Below are positions 26,673-39,000 of a stretch of 64,000 nt of DNA, piece after piece. The position numbers and the translations under genes are program-made. The number at the start of each line of letters is the position of its first letter. Position 1 is the stretch's first letter. Below the pieces are notes generated by a model. It saw nothing but the letters and a program-made list of their open reading frames with translations. It was not told the DNA's origin and did not search any database. The DNA comes from Tetranychus cinnabarinus. Taxonomy: Eukaryota > Arthropoda > Arachnida > Trombidiformes > Tetranychidae. The stretch covers positions 2,232,001 to 2,296,000 of the forward strand of contig WHVY01000003.1 of the NCBI GenBank assembly GCA_022266195.1, read 5' to 3'.

Positions 26673-27530
26673 TTAAAGCTTAATCAAACCAATCGGGTAA
26701 TCTTTAACTTCGGTGTACTTGTTCTTCTTGCTGTGAAGTCTACCTTTACGGTCAGCAAGGTTACGAAGTAAATTTCTGAGTAGTGATTCGCTGATCTCTT
26801 ACGCAACACTGAAACACTTACATCCTTAAGTCAGCATAAGTTATGGACATAAGACTAATATTAACTGGTCTGAAAAACTTTTTTCTCAGAAAATCACCTA
26901 CAAAGGCCAATTAGAGGTCAAATAACGGATTGACCTTGAATGACCTTGAGTGTTCTAACTTATGATTCTTCAATCTGTGGAGCTCATGGTTCAAGTCTGA
27001 CAAGTTGTGAGGTCTGTAGCAATAACCGTTCGTGAGTTATGGCTGCAAACAGGCGTTAAATGATAGAAACGCGCAGTACTTAGCTTATTTTTACCTGGAC
27101 TTTTTACTACTACTGCTACTGCACCAAACTTGACCAAACGTTGCAATGATTTCTGGTTGTGGTCAACTTTGCTGAAACTCAGCGAACAGAAGCTTCTGAG
27201 TTTTTTTGTAATATTCTTCAACTCTCGTAATGATATTAGCATAATTTTTTTCAATTTTTTTTGACCGACTAAGAGTCCAATAGCATTTTCTCTACATCGC
27301 GTCATTTTGTAGATAAGATATTGTGTCCAGACTGTTCCAGAAGGTGAATTCTTTCACTCCAGTTCTCGCCAATCTCCACGCTCCAGTCACAGTAATCAAA
27401 ATAATTTTTTGCTGTGTGTATTCGATGAGAAAATTGATCAACTCTGCATGCAAATATTTTTGGAAGGTACATTGATTGAGATGACAAGAATCGTCTGAAT
27501 AAATACAAATACAATTCAAGATTAATCAAT
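26673..27530 (-). pseudogene. fragmented minus-strand coding remnants, unidentified
   Basis: The minus strand shows consecutive open segments in changing frames. From 27529 downward one reads SVEIGENWSERIHLLEQSG. A neighbouring frame near 27170-27240 reads TRVEEYYKKTQKLLFAEF. A last segment (about 26807-26673) reads NLLRNLADRKGRL followed by YTEVKDYPIGLIKL and a stop. The local composition is less AT-biased than the flanks. I recognise no family. Frame changes and stops between the segments suggest either a decayed gene or a spliced gene whose introns I cannot place. Confidence 0.3.
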
Positions 27531-27539
27531 AAATAACTA

Positions 27540-30500
27540 TGCAGGCCTTATTTGGATTACAAAAGTAATACTCAGGTAAAATTATAATAGTTTGGCTTTT
27601 ATGCGGTATAAAAAGATTTAAAGATAAACTAAATAAATGACATGAAAAATGATAGCTCAGATTAGTACAAATTTCGTCTCATTTTACCCGAAATTTGTTC
27701 AATGAGAGTAATCAAAGGAACATCAGAAAATGATAAAAAAAGGAAAAGGTTTACATTTCTCATTCACATTGCACACTTAATTACTTGTTTTATTGCTCAT
27801 TATTAATGCATGTTTCCTTATTGCAAGATTGGTTGAAGTAAAAGAAGTAGCGATTAATTTGGCACAAAAACCGGCCATTCTCATGATGAATAATATTTTC
27901 ATTTATTGATTCAACTTGTTGACTTTTATTGGTGATAATTTATCATGAAAGCATATAAGTTGTGTTTATTTTTTCTTCCCTTTTCAGACCTTTTTCCATT
28001 GAATTTCATCGATAAACTGAGTAACCATTTCCGGAATCTCATTTGTTTATCTTATCAAGCTAACTGAAATGATAAAAAAAATGGCAAATTTGAAGCAAAC
28101 CTAAATAATATCAATAATAACAGCAATAACAGTAATAATAATAAATAGTAAAAATAATAACGATAAAAAGGTTTCTTCGTTTGAATAATGAAAAGAAAAG
28201 TAAAAATGAATAAAAATATAAACTAAACTCCAGGGAGTTATCATTGTTATAACAAATTGTCAAAGGATTAATATAATAATATCTAAATGCATTATTATCT
28301 GTAATTATTAAGGTTCAATATTTTGCTCCAAGGTAAAGGCAAACTCAAACTTTGAGGTAAACATTGCTCAATGAGAATGAAAAAGTTTCCAATGAAACAA
28401 AAATTGAATCTTCATTGGAAAAGCTTTTTCGAAAGTAAATATCGGTAAAAGTTGAAGTAATTTGTTTCATTTTTTGCAAATGCGTTCCAGTCGCTGAACT
28501 TAATTGCTTTTATATAATTTTTGCAACAATTTAAACTCTTGAAAGACTCGAATTTACATGGTCAATTAGATTTGGAAATTTTGATTCCAATGAAATCAAT
28601 TTTCGTTCATCTTTTCGTCTGGCCAAATTGTTTACCAACTACCAATGATATTGATAATTTAACCTCATTTATGCTTCTACTTTTTGCAGATATTCGAGCT
28701 GATGAATAATCTATTTTTTGCTACTTTTTTTCTGACTCTTTACCTCGCCTCTGCTTTTGATAATCTAATGAATAATGCTCTCTTTGCTTCATCGGTGATT
28801 ATATTATTATGCTGATGAAATTAACTGCTAAGATCTAGGCTTGATGATTATTCAGTAGTTTACCGAATAAATTAGATAATTTGTCTTTTTTACTTCTACC
28901 TCTTTACCAACTTTTCACTGGCAACAACAAGGTTACAGACAAGTTGATTGGTAAAGAAAAGTGTCTTTACTCTCGACCAGGTAGAGATGATTTTTTGAGG
29001 TTTCAATTGGAAGGTTGGGAACTGGGAAAATCCATGCTGTGATTGTAAAGCAGAAAATGCCGATTAGTTGAAAGTTTATTACATGATTGATTTAAAAGTG
29101 TTGCTATAAACGAAGGAAAATGTGAGTGAAAAAAAGTAAACTTTAGCCTTTTCAAGTTGAAGAGTTGATGGAAAGATGAAAGTGGATAAAGAGTTTTTGT
29201 TTTTTTTTCGTTCAAGTTGACGAGTGAAGGATGCTGATGAAAGAGATGATGATAAAGACGATGATAAAGATGAGAATGGATGTAATAGGCAAAAGGAAGA
29301 GAGAGAGAGAAAAATGAAAGTGAATTTAGGAGTAGAAAATTTTTGAATCAGTTTTGAGGATTACGAAGTTTTGATGTTTGATTGGCTTTAGTTTTACTCG
29401 ATTCACTTGTCACCAGTTAATGGGCTTTGACATACCAAGGGACAGATGATGATAATGAAGGGCAAAACATGTACAACAATGGATAAAGTCAGTGTCACAC
29501 TAATGGATAAACAAGAGAACTAATAAATGAAAATTTGTTCTCATTTTTTCTTCTTCTTCTCCATCATCTTGTTCAAATTACCCTGCATTTCATTTGATAT
29601 ATTGTATTGCTCAACCCATTTGGCTGATAGAAGCTCATTTTTTTGACCTTTTTTGCTCTTTCTCTTTCCTTCGATTCAGAGTAAATTGGTTGAATGCATT
29701 TTTTGATTGAAATGTTGATGCTTTGAGCTTTTTGCTCTTTTTTTCATTCTCCTTTCTTGTTCATGTTTAATCTGCTCAAAATTGACCAGTAAACATGCAA
29801 CTTGAACAATGGTCAATATGTTCATTTATGAATCTCCCCTCGAAACAAGCAACCTTTAACCTTTTCTGTGTTTCCCTTTTGATGAAAATTTATTTTGACA
29901 TTTGTGTTTTCATCATCATCATCATTTTCAAGCTTAAAAACCTGTTAACAGATTCACCTTTCTAAATGTAAACTTTGTTCTCTTTCACCATTTTCCCATG
30001 TTTGACCATCAAGTGTTATTCAACTTGAAAACAGCTTTCACTTGGAGTCACCTTTCATTATCGTTTGAAAAAAACTACTTTAGCTAAATATGTACTCAGA
30101 TAGTCAAGTCTAATTTTTGGAAAATTCAAAACTTCTTTCATTCTTTTTTATGTAAATAAACCCTTCATTTCATTGGTGAATTCAAGTAACTTTGATGAAA
30201 ATGAATCAAAACACGGTCAATATTCAGACGCAAAGTCAGAACAATTAAGAAAAATTAAAAACTTTAAAGATGATGAAGAAGCAAATGACATCAAATTGCT
30301 GAATGAATACCATCAAATGCAAGCAATATCACCTTAGAAATCATTTGATAAATAAAATGCAAAAAATGCAATCAACTGATCGACAAAAATTTAATTCAAA
30401 GTTTATACCTTTCTCAGTTGATTGAAAAACATTTAAATGCTTAAAGTGTGGTAACTCGGCAAGATGGAATCCAAGTGAAAATTGCTTTTAAAACTTATTC

Positions 30501-32990
30501 CAATGCTAAATAGTTGTAATCAAAATTGATCTGTTGATTGAAAGTATCGACCCAATCACCATTAAATGAGTTCATTTAGTCAATCTGCAATCTTTTCGAG
30601 TTTCATCAGAGTTTCACTAAAAGTATCATTGAGATCAACTTTATCGATACAGCTATTAATATCAAGAAATTTGAAACTCCAACAAAATTCAATTTAACTG
30701 ATGACTTGGAAATTAATGAGTTTGAAAAACTGGAAACAATATTTTTTGGAACACAATTTTTCTGCTCTTAATAATGTTTGAATATAGTCAAAAGTGCATG
30801 GATATTGAGTTGAACTTTTCATTCAACTGCTATAAATGTAATCATTTTTTCCCTTCTTTGCTTTATTACTGTAGAGACTAAATGCGATATAAGTTAACAT
30901 TGTCAATAGAAATTAATTTTTTTTCCCAAAAAATTTGATCCAACTTGGAGAATTGAAAAGAAAGTACAAAAAAAAGATTCAAATGAATCTTTCATTCCAT
31001 AATAGCATTAAACTAATTAACTTCATGTAATGATATTTGTATTGGTTAACATCAAGTTTAATCATTTAGTTGTAAGCTATAAAACATATGTGAAAATGGG
31101 ATAAACAACAAATCTTAACATTGGTTCAATAAAATAATCAAAGTATGATTTATTAATAATGATTTAATGTCAATGATCACAAACAACTGCAAGTGTGATT
31201 ATTTTATCAAGCAATGGATAAATATTTCTTTTAGTTCATTGACTTGCCAAAGTAATGATGGTTCAGTTATTGATTACTATTCACTGTAGGATTAAAATGA
31301 ACAAGTCTAGAGAATCTCATTAATTCAAAGGAAAACCTGAAAAGATGAAAGTAAGTCAAGATAGCCAAGTGAGCCTCAAGCATACAAAGGTTGACCCAAC
31401 TAGGTTCACCTCTTAGGTTGCTCAAGTCTCCATCTTCAGCCAACCTTCCGTGGCAATCAAACTGCTAATGATTCTTGAGTTTAAAGTAAATGTTGTTCAG
31501 TTTCATGTCGTTTATGAGACGATTATCATTTTAATCATTTCAGTTAATACTAATCTTCTTTGATCGAATGCAGCAAGAGATTCTTGTTTTTACTTTGCAT
31601 TTGTATAAACTGGCATGAATTGAGGCTATAAACTTGTATTGCAAGGATCCAGGGAATTTTGATAACAGGGAAGAGAACAAAAAAGAGGGAAGAAAAAATC
31701 GTTTCAACAAGTCATTTTATTTTGTACCAAATCATCTGTTGAATTGAATTGTTTCCGTTTTATCTGCAATTATATTTATGCAATTTCATTTTTTTCTTCT
31801 TTCATCAAATTTTATTCCCAGATATTTATTTCATTTTATACAATGGAAAGAAAAAGATTAACATGGTAAATCAAACACAACAATCATAAACAGAATCTAC
31901 AATTTACATTTGGCGAATAAAAATTTCATGACTATTTGTTTTTTTTTTGGTTCGCTTTTTTTCGCAGCTAAATTTTTTCTACTCCCAGATATTCATCGCC
32001 ATTTTCACCCCCAGTTGTTCATCAATCTCGCATATTAAAATGTTTCAATTATTTTATAAATCCTAAACTCCTCATCAAATTCATTTAATTAACTCGGAGA
32101 AAAAAATGAAAAACAAAAAGATAATTTTGATTCTAGGCTTTTTAATCATCTTTGTTCATTTTTGTCAGACTTAATGCCATTTGATGGTTACTACAGGGTG
32201 CTTCAGAATCCAATTTATCAATTAATTAATCGACATTCGTTAAAGTTATTGACACAAATCGATAGATGAGACGCTTTTATATGCACAGATCATGTTTCGA
32301 ATCAAGTTCATGTTGTGACTTGAAAGCATTACCTTGACGATCGAGACTTGCATTAAGTGATTAGCAGAAGGGAATGATAACTCAGAACTCCCTGTAAATC
32401 CAATAGCAACTTATCAAAACTCTGATGAAATCAGATAACAAAGCCTTGATGGCATAACAAGAACAGAAGACAAATGAAGTATGAAATTTTTTTATAGTTG
32501 CTCGAGTTTGTGACGAAATTTTTCGAAGTAAAAGAATCAATGTTTCCATATCAGTTCATTAGAATCTGACTCGATTCATGTGATCAGATAAAGTTCCAAC
32601 TAAGGTCTTCCATCATTTCCTAATTTGTATCAATTAGTAACTTTTCTCATGAAGTGAATTTCCAAATAATCTTCAAACTGCATTTCTAGTAAACATTGCG
32701 ATATTAACAAATCATAATATTGACTTCAGGTCAACTCAACAATCCATAATGTTCAGACATTAATTTCTTTCGAATTTTTATCGATGAAAAACTTTCGACA
32801 AAAAATGTCTTATGAATCATAGCCTCTCCAGATTTCATGATATATTGTAAAATAACATATTTTGCTTTTCCCAAAATGCACTTGAAACAAAATTTATCGC
32901 TTTTTTGAAAATAAATTGATAGAACCAGCAATAATGGCAATATTAATAAATTTTAAAATTTAATCCAACTTTGATTCTTTTTTCTTTTTT
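27540..32990. other. non-coding stretch upstream of the EF-hand gene
   Basis: I see no supported coding exon. Since the EF-hand gene's first visible exon begins with a splice acceptor (CGCAG ending at 32995), at least one 5' untranslated exon and its promoter must lie upstream, probably in this region; I could not pin it down. Confidence 0.4.
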
Positions 32991-33008
32991 CGCAGAAACT
33001 AAAGTCAA

Positions 33009-36000
33009 ATGGACCAAAACTTTTTTAGACACAAACATCTTTTCACTTTTCTCAACTTTTGGGGTAAGCAATCAACTGAATGAACAATCTCTACTATTAA
33101 TGTTCCCATTAATATTCAATTAATTTTCGATTTTAACGATTTTCCAGAGCAAAAATTATCAACTGCTAAAGCTGCAGTTTCAATGTTTATTGATATTCAA
33201 AGCAAAACATTGAAAGTGAACATTAAGACATCTTTATTTACATAATTTTGATGAATAGTTGAAAATATTTTCAGCTTTAGTTGAGTTAATATTTACCAAA
33301 TTTTACAGTTGATTTGCTTTCTTTCACATTTTGTGTTCAAAAATGAAGCGCTTTAACCAACTCAATTTGTTTAAAAATTGACTTCGACTTGAACTTTTGC
33401 AGATGATAATGGCGATGGCATTCTGTCATGGGAAGACTTTAATCAGTTGGCTGAAAAGTACACCAAACTTCAACGTCGAGGTAAACTGGAGAAGGAAGTT
33501 TATGATCGTTGGAAGGCAATTTTTGAAAAATGGTGGAATCAGTTGACCTCTTTTGCAGACTATAATGCTGTAAGTGACTCGAGTAAAAAATTGATTCTTG
33601 ATAAACTTTGCTTTTCCTTATAAACTTTGAGCCATTAAAAAATTGTCTCAGGATACTTTTGTTGAATTTGGTGAATGGGTTCAATTTTTTGAGAAACTCG
33701 GAGAAACAACCAAAAGCCATCAAGATTTACCTGATTTCCTCAAAACTTATCTTCAACTATTTTTCCTCTGTGTCGATTCAAATAGTAAGTATAACAAACT
33801 AAACAAGATTATCCTTTTTCTTTGTATTGGATTCACTGGAGAGAAAAATGTGAAATCTAAAAATTTCCAATTAAATTTCCATTCCATCAATCAATTGATT
33901 AAACTTCATTTTCAAATCAGTTTCAATGAATGATGCAATGAATACACTAATGATGAATAAATATCAAGTTAATCTACTTTCATTGGAAAGATTAGTTGAG
34001 CAAAAACATGTTTCATCTCAACATTAAAATTCAAAGTTTAATCATTCTTTACCTTTTCAAATTTCCATGTTAGCCTCCTTTTAATGGTATATCTTTTAAT
34101 ACTCATTATCAGTGTACACACAGAAGCAAGAAAATGTTAAGAATTGATATTGCCAGTTGTAAGTTTATCCTCAATGAAACCAATTAAACATAGGAAAAAA
34201 AGAGAAAAGAGAAAGACGATAATCTTAATCCGATTTCAAGTAAACCAAATCAGCTTAACATTGTAATGTTGACCAGAAAAGGAAACATGGACAGAAGCAA
34301 AGGTACATTATTATGATGGAATGCGAATGAAACAACAAAAACTTCTCAGGTTGAAAAATCCAGAATTATCTTGCTATAAATATTATCTTATCTATAAATA
34401 ATATCTTGCCAGTAAATATGCTCGATTTTCAGACGCTTAGATTTATCGAATTGAAGGAGAATGAATAGAGGAAATCATGAAATCGCAGAAATTGATTCAA
34501 TGATCATATCACAAAACCACCGTGACAAAAATCTCTGTAAACAAAAATGTGAAGAATCAAGATGAGTCAATAAGATTCCTTGAATAAGATTTCTACCAGT
34601 TCTGTTTGTAGTTAGATGAAAAAATGTATAAAATTGAATCATCGGTTTTGGTTACTCAAAATGAGTAAGTTGAATCTGAAAACTTATGATCACAAGAATT
34701 ACTAGTATTATTAGTATAGATGTAACATTTTAGGACCATTTAATAGAATTTATTAATTTCAATATTCATTATATTGAATGGACATAATTTTTCTTTGAGT
34801 TAACTAAAATTAAGTTAAAATTATAATTAGGCACTAACAAGGGAATCACCTGGATTACCAGAGTACTTTGAATGAGAAAGGTGTCATTCGATAGAGAATG
34901 ATGAGTTATGAAAAACCCGTAATGCTTCCATCTGTGAACCCAGTGATTCTTAAGATTTGAATCATTTTATCAATATTTATTGTAGCAAAATTAAGTCAAA
35001 TTAGCCATCATCAATGTAGATGTAGTGGACAAAGACAGAACAAAAAGGTGCAAACAGATGCTCTACGATAACAAAATTTTGTGAACATAGACGATCACAG
35101 TCTTCAGTTGAAGTGAATTTCCTTACGTATTGTGCTACTCAGGGGTTAATATCAAATTCTGTACAGCTTCCACCAAAGTTATTCATCTGTTGGGCACAAA
35201 ATTGACTGTGAATAATAGCGCATGCTCATTATAAAAATTCTAGCAACAAGCAAGCAATAGCATCATCTCCTAGAGCACATTTTACAGTCTTGGAAACGTC
35301 TTGTTCATAATTTTTACTGCCGTAAAAAGTAAACATAACGGCGCTGGTAATATTTTATTGCCTTTTGGTTTGCTTGTTTCAATTTTTAGCTGCAGTAGTA
35401 ATAAAAGCGCCTTTCTGGCACATTTTTCCCGCGTTTTTTTAAATAAACAAAATTGATAAAAAGTAAATTTCTTTATTGAATACAAATTAACATTGAAATG
35501 TCATAATCATCTAAACTAATATCTTCATGATCATCGATATAATCATCATCTCCATCTTCGATGGCTTTGATTGCTTGTAAAAACAATGTTGATTCACTCA
35601 GCTCCTCGTGCCTATTTAAAAAGTCAGTGAAGTCTGCCAACTTCATGTCGATTTCATCAAGAACTTTTCCGTATGGAATACAAGAAAAAAGTTGAATTAA
35701 AACTAAAATCATTCTAAAGCAAAGTGAACCAATGAAAAAAGTTGCATAAAAATAAATGCAATAAAATTCATTGATAACAATTCAAAAATTTCAATTGCAC
35801 CAATGCTAAGGAACAAAACACGAAATTTTATCAAAAGATAACTTATTTTGTGTTTGATGTCTGGCTGGTAAAAATCAAGAGAAGGTTTTGGTCTGGCAAA
35901 GAGAGCAAGGCAGGCAATGCAACAAAAGGCGAGCTAGGTAGCCAAAATAAAAAAAACGAAAACTTAAAAGCATTAGAACCAAAAAGTTTGAAGCGCATGG

Positions 36001-39000
36001 AGAACACCTTGAAAAACTCACCAATAATGAGAGTTCGTAGGCAAATAAGCCAGGAAAAGCAGAGATAGGGCGTAGTAAGGCAAGAAAGACTGGAATATGA
36101 GCACAGTTTAATCGATGAACTTTTGAATTAACACTTGCAAAGTGAACGATTAAAGAACTGGATTGGTATGAAAAATTGATTTAAAATCATTCAGATTATA
36201 TACTTCCGCGTACAAGGACAATTTGTTTTAAACATAAGTTGAAATCACGTTCGCAAACAATGTTTCAATTTCAACGTCAATCTGACATATTGCTTTGATG
36301 CCACAAGCACACTGAATTTCAACGTTATAAATTATTTGTTAACCAGTTTGGGTACTATCATCTTGTTTAGTAGAGATCGGAGGTTTTGGCTGCGGCTGAA
36401 AACCAATCAGATCATTTAGTTCATTCACGAGAACGTCATCATTTTCAACACACCAGCATCAGCACCAAAAACATCAGGATCTTTGCCCTGCTCCAACCAT
36501 TCTTTAAAATCAGTATAAGTTGAGGCAGGGGAAACCACGCCCGTAGCCTCACTGTCCATTGGTTCGTTTTCGGCAACTTTTGACTCTGTCTTAATCAATT
36601 CCTTTGCGAACTATTCCGGTGAAGGGAGAACCATTTTCAGGAGTTTACATCCATATTCGAAGAAAAGTTCCCTTACTCTCTCTTTTTATCTCATCTCGTG
36701 GTTATATTTTTTTAAAGCTTTAAGATTTTTGGGCATTTAAATAGCTTAATTATAAATAAAGCTTAATAATAAAGCTTAATTGCGATTGGCTAGAAAAATT
36801 AACTGTGAGACCTGAAATGCTAAATAGAAATTCATACATTAATTCAAAAGCTAAATTTTTCTCGTTTAAAATGCGTTTAAAATGGTTAAAACTTGAAAAT
36901 CATATGATAATGAAAGCAACTTGATAGTGATGATAAATTCTGCTAAATTGACTTGTTTTTAGTAAACCTTCTATCTTACATTTATTGAGTTTCATTTGAT
37001 TGTACAATCGAAACAGGTGTTGATTAATCAACACACAGAAAAGTCAGTGAATAGTTGATCATTAAATTTCTCAGATGGTCGATTCAACACCCGTTCACGA
37101 AAACTAGATTCATTTTCATATGATACAGTTAATACTTTTCCGGTTTTAAACCGTTGCAGTTATTGTTCACCATCAGGATTCATACAATCAGTCATTAATT
37201 TTGCTGAAAGTTAACTGTCATCAGCTTTAAAAGTGTTTTGAACTTGGTGGTAACTGATACAATAAATAAAAGATCATGACATCTGAGTCATCGTGAAAAT
37301 AAAGGGAAATTAAACTTCGACTTACTTTTTTAGTGGAAATAGACAAAAACGTAGTGAGAAGTATCTGATGGCGTTGTTAGAGATAATGAAGAAGATGGTG
37401 AAGAAGATAGTGAAGACGATAGTGAAGACGATGATGAAGAAGATGATGAAGAAGATGGTGATTAGGCCGGTGAAGAAGTCGATGGAAAATTTGTTCAATA
37501 AGTTGATGACAAAATCAAAAGGTATTACTTAGAACATTAACATAAGTTTTAGATATAATAAACAAAATTAAATTCAGTAAAATACTAGAGAAACAAGAGA
37601 CAGAACTTGTAGTAACTGTTGAAATTCATTTTTCAAGGGTAATTGTAAAGAATTATCAAACAGTAAATAAATCTGTTCACTAAATCGTTTGCTATGCTAT
37701 TGTGCGCTAAAATTTTCTAATTATAATTAATTATGATCTTTCGAAGCAATATAAGCAATGAACAATTGGTCAGAATTAAATAACGGTTTTTGATACAAGG
37801 ACTAATAAATGTCTCGAAGACAAATGTAGAATGAATAATTTGTGTTTTGTTAATTACACGTTGTAGATCATGTTTAGACGAGTTTGATTGTGTAGAGGTA
37901 TTTTCCATTCATTTTTCATAAATTATCAATCGATAAAATCAAGAAATATCGATTTTGAGTTACCTTGTGTAGAGGAGTTATCTTGTGTATATTTACTACT
38001 ACTATGGTGTCAAAAATCATTCAAGCATTAACAGTGACCAGTAAGGAGAATCATTCAAGCATCAAAAACATTAATATCAAAAGACGGTGTCAAGGTCAGC
38101 CGTTAAGTCAGCCGAGTGTAAAATCAATCATGCGAAAGGGGGTGAAGGTATTTCCGTTTCCGTTTTGTGGAGTTGAAGCGTATGCTTTTGTACTATTCAT
38201 AATGCTCCGATTTATCTCACTCAATCCATCCAATCTGTCCAGCATATGCTCAGCATCCTCATATAGACGTTCATCAATTTCATTATGTCTCACTGTTAAC
38301 ACAACCAACCTTTCCATCATTTGCCTCAATCGATGAATTTTGTTTGCCTGGGGATTTGGTGGAGGCGGAGAAGGACCCATAATTGAATTACAATTTAAAC
38401 TTACCGCATCGAGGCCAATCTCACTCGCATCATCGGATGAAATCCAGAAATTGCAGATGAAGAGTAATCCATTTATGCTGTTGATGAAGATGCGTCATCT
38501 GATGCAGATGAGTCGATCACGACATAGTCGTCTTCTTTGAAATTGTATTCCTGATTCTTTTCGACTTGTATCAAGATATTGCTTATCCTTTTCGCTAATC
38601 TTTCTTCTTCCACTCCAATTCCACTCGACGGAACATTTTGCTTCGGTAAGAGACTTGCAACTCTATCAAGAACCTTTTTCAGTTAAATCATCGCTATCTA
38701 TGTTTTGAAAGAAAAAGGTTAGAATAAGGATCACCGTTACAGTTAATACAGTTAAGCATAGCCTTGGAGATAGCAAATGTTAGTTCAGCACCATTCAATA
38801 TTGTTTGATAAAATCCAAAAAGGCCAAAATTTGAATATTTAACAACTTTCAACACATAAAGAAAAGTTTGAAAAATTTTGTCAATTTTTGACTTTGACAC
38901 CCTGTTACTTTTGCAAAAGTGCGTATCAGCAGCTAAAACTGGCACATTTTATCTACTCGACAATTTCTTTCGAATGAGCTATAGAACATTAAGATCGGTT

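Noticed and set aside
26960..27030. tRNA-like TGGTTCAAGTCTGA string
   Set aside because: Only a T-loop-like fragment; no matching D-loop or acceptor stem could be found.
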